From positions 1 through 8,439 of the forward strand of contig SLMC01000390.1 in NCBI GenBank assembly GCA_007133745.1: a DNA stretch of 8,439 nt. The letters run 5' to 3'. This stretch comes from Kiritimatiellia bacterium. Its GTDB lineage: Bacteria; Verrucomicrobiota; Kiritimatiellia; UBA8416; SLMC01. A model generated the notes under the pieces. It did not search any database, had not been told where the DNA came from, and saw only the letters and a program-made list of their open reading frames with translations. The translations under genes were made by a program, and so were the position numbers. This document shows, piece after piece, positions 4,648-8,439 of the stretch. Within the stretch, counting starts at the first letter, position 1, and each line of letters opens with the position of its first letter.

Positions 4648-7600
4648 ATGAAGGTCTATGTTTTTTTGTTGGCGCTGGCGTTGGCGGTCGGGATCGGGAC
4701 ATCCGCGCTGTATCGTCGGGCCCGCGCGGATTGGGTGACGTTGCGACGGGCCGAGACACTGGCGCGAGTCGGTTGGGCGGAGGCGGCTGCCGATTTGTAC
4801 GACAGCGTGCGGAACCGTCCGTTTTTCGACGCGGACAAACATCGGCGCCGGGCGATATTGTGGCTTGAAGCGGACCGTCCGGAAAACGCATTGCATGCCG
4901 CGCTCGATGTGGTCGCTCGGTCTGACTCCGAGCCCGATCAGGTTCGCGCGTTGGCGGGCGAATTCCAGGCGCGCAGTCTTTTTGAAGAGGCGGCGCGTGT
5001 TTTGGCCGAGGCGGTGGCGAAGTGGCCGCAGGACGCGAACCTTCGCCTGGAACAGGCTCGGACGCTTTCCTGGCTGAACCAATTCGACGCGTCGATCGAG
5101 GCGTATCGCGATGTCGTGGAAAAGCGTCCGGCGGCGGTCGAGCCTCGTGCCGAGCTGGCATCGGTTTTGCAGTGGGCGTCTCGCAACGAGGAAGCGCTTT
5201 CCGTTCTCGAGGACGAGGAGCCGGGCATCAAGGATGATCGCGCGCGGCGGGTCAGGGCCGAGGCGCTGATGGCGCAAGGCGCGCATGCGGCTGCCGCCCG
5301 CGCATATGCGGACGTGCTCCTCCAACATCCTGACGACCGCGCTGCGCGCGCCGCCTATGCGAGCGCTTTGCGCTGGAGCGGACAGGTTTCTGCGGCAGCG
5401 GAACAGTACGGCATCCTGCTCTCCGATTCCTTGGATGACCAGGACGCCGTGCTGGACGCGTTGACGTTTTACGCGGAGACAGGAGACGAGCGGAGCTATG
5501 CGGCATTGTTCGCGCGGATGCCGCAGGCGCTGCGCGAGCGTAAGCCGGTTTGGCTGGCGGAATCGCGGCGGGCCATGAAGAACGGGGATGCTGCACGCGC
5601 GCGGGAATGCTTTCGCGCGCTCATGGCCAAGGGCGATCTTTCGGACGACGTTTGGGCCGAGATCGCCGGCGGGGTGCAGCTTTGGGGCGATTTCGCATTG
5701 GCCGAGCGGATTTGCCGGGAGCGGCAGGCGCATTCGCCGGATCCGCGCGCGTGGATTTTGCGTCTGGCCGATGTCTGGCGCGGAGCGCAACGGTTCCACG
5801 GCGCGCAAGCGCTTTACGAGCGCCTGCTGAGCCGCGATGCCGAGGATGCCGAGGCCTTGTCGGGGCTGACTCGCTTGCATGCGGCGCGCAAGGATTGGCG
5901 AGCGGCGGTGGTTTTGGCCGACCGCTTCATCGAATCCGCAGGCGATACGGCATCGATGGAGATGGTTCGGTTGCGCGCGATCGCTGCGGAAAGGTTGGGC
6001 GATGCCGAGGCGGCTGGAGAGCGCTGGCGCGCCATGCAGAACCGTCCGGAATGGCGGGCGGACGGTTTGACAGGTGAGGGGCTCGGTCTGCTGGATTCCG
6101 GGCGGCTGACCGACGCGGTCGCACGGTTCCGAATGGCCGCCGAGCTGGCGCCCGACGATGGGCTGGTGCGCCTGCTCACGGAATCCGGCGGGCTCGCGAC
6201 GATGCCCGATCCCTCCGTTTTTTCCAATCGTCATAATCTGTCGGCTGCGGAACGGGTTCGTTTGGGAGATTTTCTGGCGGAACGGCTGCGCCCGGAGCAG
6301 GCGCGCGCTTATTACCGGCAGGCGTTGCTGTTGAATCCGGAGCATGTTCCGGCCCGGCGCGGGTTGGCGCAGGTCTTGGCCGTCATGCAGGATTACGAGG
6401 GCGCGCTCGAGACGATCAGGCCGTTAACGGCGCTGTTCCCCGAGTCTTCGGCGTTGGCCATTGAAGAGGCCCGTCTGCTGGCATGGTCGAGACGGTTCGA
6501 CGAGGCTGAAGCGGCCTATATCCGAGCGGAAGAGGTCGGCGCCGATCCTGCGTTGACGACCGTGGAACGGGCGCGCGCCTTGGGCTGGGCAGGCGAGGTC
6601 GGGCGTTCCATGCGGCTGTATCGGGACATGTTCGAGCCGACGGTCGATGAGCAGTTGGCCGATCGGATCGAGGCCGATATCGAGGCGGGCCGCTTGTCGG
6701 ACCCTGTGTGGCGCAAACGGGTGGCAGGTCTGCGCCCGACCGATCGGGCGTCGCCGTTCGAGGGGTACGATGACCTGTGGTCGCAGATGGAGTCGATTTT
6801 TTCCGAGCGGAAGACCGCTGCGGAAAGCTCGGTTCTGGACGCGGTGTGGCGGTTACGGGAAACGCGGAACAATCAGAAGTCCGCCTGGCTGGAATGGCGG
6901 ACCAAGCAGGCTTTGCATGCGGGCCGTTATCGCGAGGCGCTGGCCTTGCAGGAGGATCTTCTGGCGTTTCAGCCAGGGCACGAGGAAGCGTGGTTCGATC
7001 GCGGTCAGGCTTGGGCGCTGGCGGGTCGGGCGGGCGATGCCGGGCGTGCCTATCGCGAGCTGTTGCGCTTGAGTCCTTTGCACAGTTTGGCTCGGACGAT
7101 CGTGGATCGGGCGGAAATTCAGGCTCGTCCGGGCCTGGATGCGGCCGGATTTTATTGGCGCGAAAAAGGGCGGGACGGCATTTCCGATCTTGAACGGCTG
7201 CGCGGGGATGTCGGGCTGGATGTGCCTGTTCGGATGCATCATCGGCTCGGCGCGACGTATCATCTGTGGCGGTACGAGGCGGACGGGACGACGGTCGATG
7301 CGCAGGGCTGGACTTTGGCGGCGGACGCTTGGCTGACGCGCAACATTCAGGCGCGCGGTCATTGGACGCGCCGACAGACGGTTTCCGGCGAGGCGGCGGA
7401 TACGGACGGCTATGGCGCGGCCATGGAGTGGTTTGGCTTGCGGTCTTTGCGCGTGGCGGCAGGCGGGACGCGCGAGGATGCGGTCCAGAACCGTTTTGCG
7501 TTGCTGCGGGGTATACAGGCCGACAGCGCCTGGTTGCGCGCGAGCGGCGCGCCGGTTCGGCGTGCGAGCTTGACGGGCATGGCCCGCATTCTGGAGTATA

Positions 7601-8037
7601 GCGACGACAACGACGGGGTTGAGTATCAAGGCGCTTTGGGATACGATCTGACCGGGCATCCGCGTCAGTTGAATCTTTCGCTGCACGGCCTGTATCGCGA
7701 CACGCGCTATCGCAGCGCGTTTGTTTTCGGCGAAGCCGGAACGTTGCTGGATATTCGGCATCCGTACTGGACGCCGGACGACTATTTCGGATACGCGGTC
7801 ATGCTCGGGTTCTATCACGATCTGTCGCGGCGTATGATGGAAGGACTCGATCGGCACGGCTATCACGTCAAATTTTCCGCAGGCGACGATACGGAGAACA
7901 ATCCGATGATGCGTCTGGAGATCGAGTGGCGACTGGAATGGGCGCAACGCGCGCATGTCGCGGCGGGGCTTATGGCGCATCGTTCGCGCGAATGGGACGC
8001 CGACAGCGCGTTCCTGCGGGCCGGCACGCGGTTTTAG
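4648..8037 (+). CDS. TPR-rich outer-membrane barrel protein, probable exopolysaccharide export (BcsC/PgaA-like layout)
   Basis: The product has 1129 residues. The ATG at 4648 has a modest site (AAAGGCGG) and opens a signal peptide or anchor (residues 1-21, possible cleavage after Ala20). Residues about 30-815 are degenerate TPR helix pairs, clear examples being 'ARAYYRQALLLNPEH' from 552 and 'AGRAYRELLRLSPLH' near 798. From about 828 the sequence changes to alternating amphipathic strands with many Trp, Tyr and Arg residues and ends in Arg-Phe, the classic terminal residue of outer-membrane barrels. A HPYWTPDDYF segment at 1038-1047 resembles a motif I associate with the porin part of such exporters. 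In BcsC and PgaA a periplasmic TPR scaffold guides cellulose or poly-GlcNAc to a barrel; the same layout argues for that role here, but the polymer is unknown. Coding is uninterrupted. The gene precedes a membrane protein gene in the same orientation. Confidence 0.75.
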   Translation: MKVYVFLLALALAVGIGTSALYRRARADWVTLRRAETLARVGWAEAAADLYDSVRNRPFFDADKHRRRAILWLEADRPENALHAALDVVARSDSEPDQVRALAGEFQARSLFEEAARVLAEAVAKWPQDANLRLEQARTLSWLNQFDASIEAYRDVVEKRPAAVEPRAELASVLQWASRNEEALSVLEDEEPGIKDDRARRVRAEALMAQGAHAAAARAYADVLLQHPDDRAARAAYASALRWSGQVSAAAEQYGILLSDSLDDQDAVLDALTFYAETGDERSYAALFARMPQALRERKPVWLAESRRAMKNGDAARARECFRALMAKGDLSDDVWAEIAGGVQLWGDFALAERICRERQAHSPDPRAWILRLADVWRGAQRFHGAQALYERLLSRDAEDAEALSGLTRLHAARKDWRAAVVLADRFIESAGDTASMEMVRLRAIAAERLGDAEAAGERWRAMQNRPEWRADGLTGEGLGLLDSGRLTDAVARFRMAAELAPDDGLVRLLTESGGLATMPDPSVFSNRHNLSAAERVRLGDFLAERLRPEQARAYYRQALLLNPEHVPARRGLAQVLAVMQDYEGALETIRPLTALFPESSALAIEEARLLAWSRRFDEAEAAYIRAEEVGADPALTTVERARALGWAGEVGRSMRLYRDMFEPTVDEQLADRIEADIEAGRLSDPVWRKRVAGLRPTDRASPFEGYDDLWSQMESIFSERKTAAESSVLDAVWRLRETRNNQKSAWLEWRTKQALHAGRYREALALQEDLLAFQPGHEEAWFDRGQAWALAGRAGDAGRAYRELLRLSPLHSLARTIVDRAEIQARPGLDAAGFYWREKGRDGISDLERLRGDVGLDVPVRMHHRLGATYHLWRYEADGTTVDAQGWTLAADAWLTRNIQARGHWTRRQTVSGEAADTDGYGAAMEWFGLRSLRVAAGGTREDAVQNRFALLRGIQADSAWLRASGAPVRRASLTGMARILEYSDDNDGVEYQGALGYDLTGHPRQLNLSLHGLYRDTRYRSAFVFGEAGTLLDIRHPYWTPDDYFGYAVMLGFYHDLSRRMMEGLDRHGYHVKFSAGDDTENNPMMRLEIEWRLEWAQRAHVAAGLMAHRSREWDADSAFLRAGTRF

Positions 8038-8080
8038 CGTGGGATTCTGTACTGCGGAATCGACAAAGGACCAAGAATCT

Positions 8081-8185
8081 CGACTAAGTGTAACCGACTA
8101 AGCGTAACCGATTAAGAGTGGCGATTAAGAGTGGGGACTAAGTGTACGACGAGGAGTCCAAACACTTTCCTCCTACACTTCGTCG
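8081..8185. repeat. 14-bp tandem repeat with inverted copies downstream of the TPR-barrel gene
   Basis: Five direct copies of a unit close to CGAYTAAGNGTRRC start at 8081, 8095, 8109, 8122 and about 8135; the third is 13 bp and the fifth diverges after AAGTGTA. Two copies follow in the opposite orientation: 8172-8185 reads CGACGAAGTGTAGG on the minus strand, and 8161-8171 reads AGGAAAGTGTT. Across the switch point AAGTGT (8140-8145) can pair with ACACTT (8162-8167), or AGGAG (8152-8156) with CTCCT (8170-8174). The remaining 130 bp up to the next gene (8186-8317) show nothing I can name apart from its ribosome binding site. Confidence 0.7.
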
Positions 8186-8317
8186 AACTGCTTCGTCGCT
8201 GCTTCAAAACAGCCGCAAAAGGCTTGTGACAACGATGAAGGTGGAAAATCACCCGGAAATTCAGGAAGGACCCATACGGAAAATGAGCAAAGTTTGTAAG
8301 AACAGGGGATGAGATTT

Positions 8318-8439
8318 ATGGCCTTGAAAAAACAGAACGCATGGCCGCCGGGACGCTGGCGGGCGCTGCGCTTGCTGCTTCCATTGGGCGTCATGATGCT
8401 GAGCCTGGTCTATCTGATGATCAGGACGGTTTTTTTTAT
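8318..8439 (+). CDS. N-terminus of a membrane protein, cut by the window end
   Basis: The ATG at 8318 follows AGGGGA (8304-8309) at 8 bp, a good site. Forty residues are visible: a basic, Trp-containing cytoplasmic start (MALKKQNAWPPGRWRALR) and then one hydrophobic segment from about residue 18 to 40 that fits an inner-membrane helix. The reading frame is open to the last base. Polysaccharide synthases of the BcsA or PgaC type begin in a similar way, and the gene follows a BcsC/PgaA-like exporter, so a family 2 glycosyltransferase is a reasonable guess. Forty residues cannot prove it; any inner-membrane protein of the locus is possible. Confidence 0.6.
   Translation, partial: MALKKQNAWPPGRWRALRLLLPLGVMMLSLVYLMIRTVFF

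Noticed and set aside
4309..6345. 678-codon open frame on the minus strand
   Set aside because: Most of it is antisense to the TPR-barrel gene, it runs through the MITE-like element, and its protein is Arg/Pro-rich without any recognisable fold. GC-rich codon use on the plus strand explains the lack of stops.
6853..7980. 375-codon minus-strand frame
   Set aside because: It is antisense to the barrel region of the large plus-strand protein, with basic low-complexity composition and no ribosome binding site that I can see.
8173..8394. 73-codon minus-strand frame at the right edge
   Set aside because: It overlaps the start of the membrane protein gene on the other strand, has no clear ribosome binding site, and begins within the repeat region.

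Overview
The window looks like chromosomal DNA of a GC-rich, Gram-negative bacterium, most likely a member of the PVC group (Verrucomicrobiota in the broad sense, such as Kiritimatiellae or Lentisphaeria). Three things suggest this: a short secreted protein with a secretin/TonB N-terminal (STN)-type domain, two divergent Gfo/Idh/MocA oxidoreductases of a style common in that group, and many short-period repeats in long intergenic gaps. The Gram-negative call is firmer, because a large protein ends in what looks like an outer-membrane beta-barrel. The phylum is an inference.

Layout. Positions 1-403 are non-coding, with nested palindromes at the left edge, a head-to-head octamer array, and a sigma70-like promoter with a 15-bp operator-like palindrome. 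Positions 404-895 (+) encode the small exported STN-domain protein. It is convergent with a minus-strand block that reads right to left: two tiny overlapping genes that look like the two halves of a rubrerythrin/ferritin-like four-helix domain (4008-3772 and 3782-3594), a Gfo/Idh/MocA oxidoreductase (3597-2428) overlapping the second half-gene by 4 bp, a 241-bp gap filled by an inverted pair of octamer arrays, and a second Gfo/Idh/MocA oxidoreductase (2186-1002).

Positions 4009-4647 form a divergent regulatory region with no convincing gene. It holds a GAGGAC-type hairpin, a candidate minus-strand promoter, and a 160-bp element with perfect 23-bp terminal inverted repeats and a 9-bp near-perfect flanking duplication, which I call a MITE-like insertion. 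Positions 4648-8037 (+) encode an 1129-residue protein: export signal, about 800 residues of TPR-like helical repeats, and a C-terminal barrel. This is the layout of exopolysaccharide export proteins such as BcsC and PgaA. After a 280-bp gap containing a 14-bp repeat array with inverted copies, a membrane protein starts at 8318 and runs off the window; it could be the matching synthase, but only 40 residues are visible.

How the genes work together. The TPR-barrel protein and the truncated membrane protein probably belong to one polysaccharide secretion locus. The two half-ferritin genes and the 3' oxidoreductase are translationally coupled. The most unusual signals are the split ferritin-like pair, the MITE-like element, and the recurrence of one architecture (short tandem repeats that switch orientation at a centre) with unrelated unit sequences in four of the long intergenic gaps.
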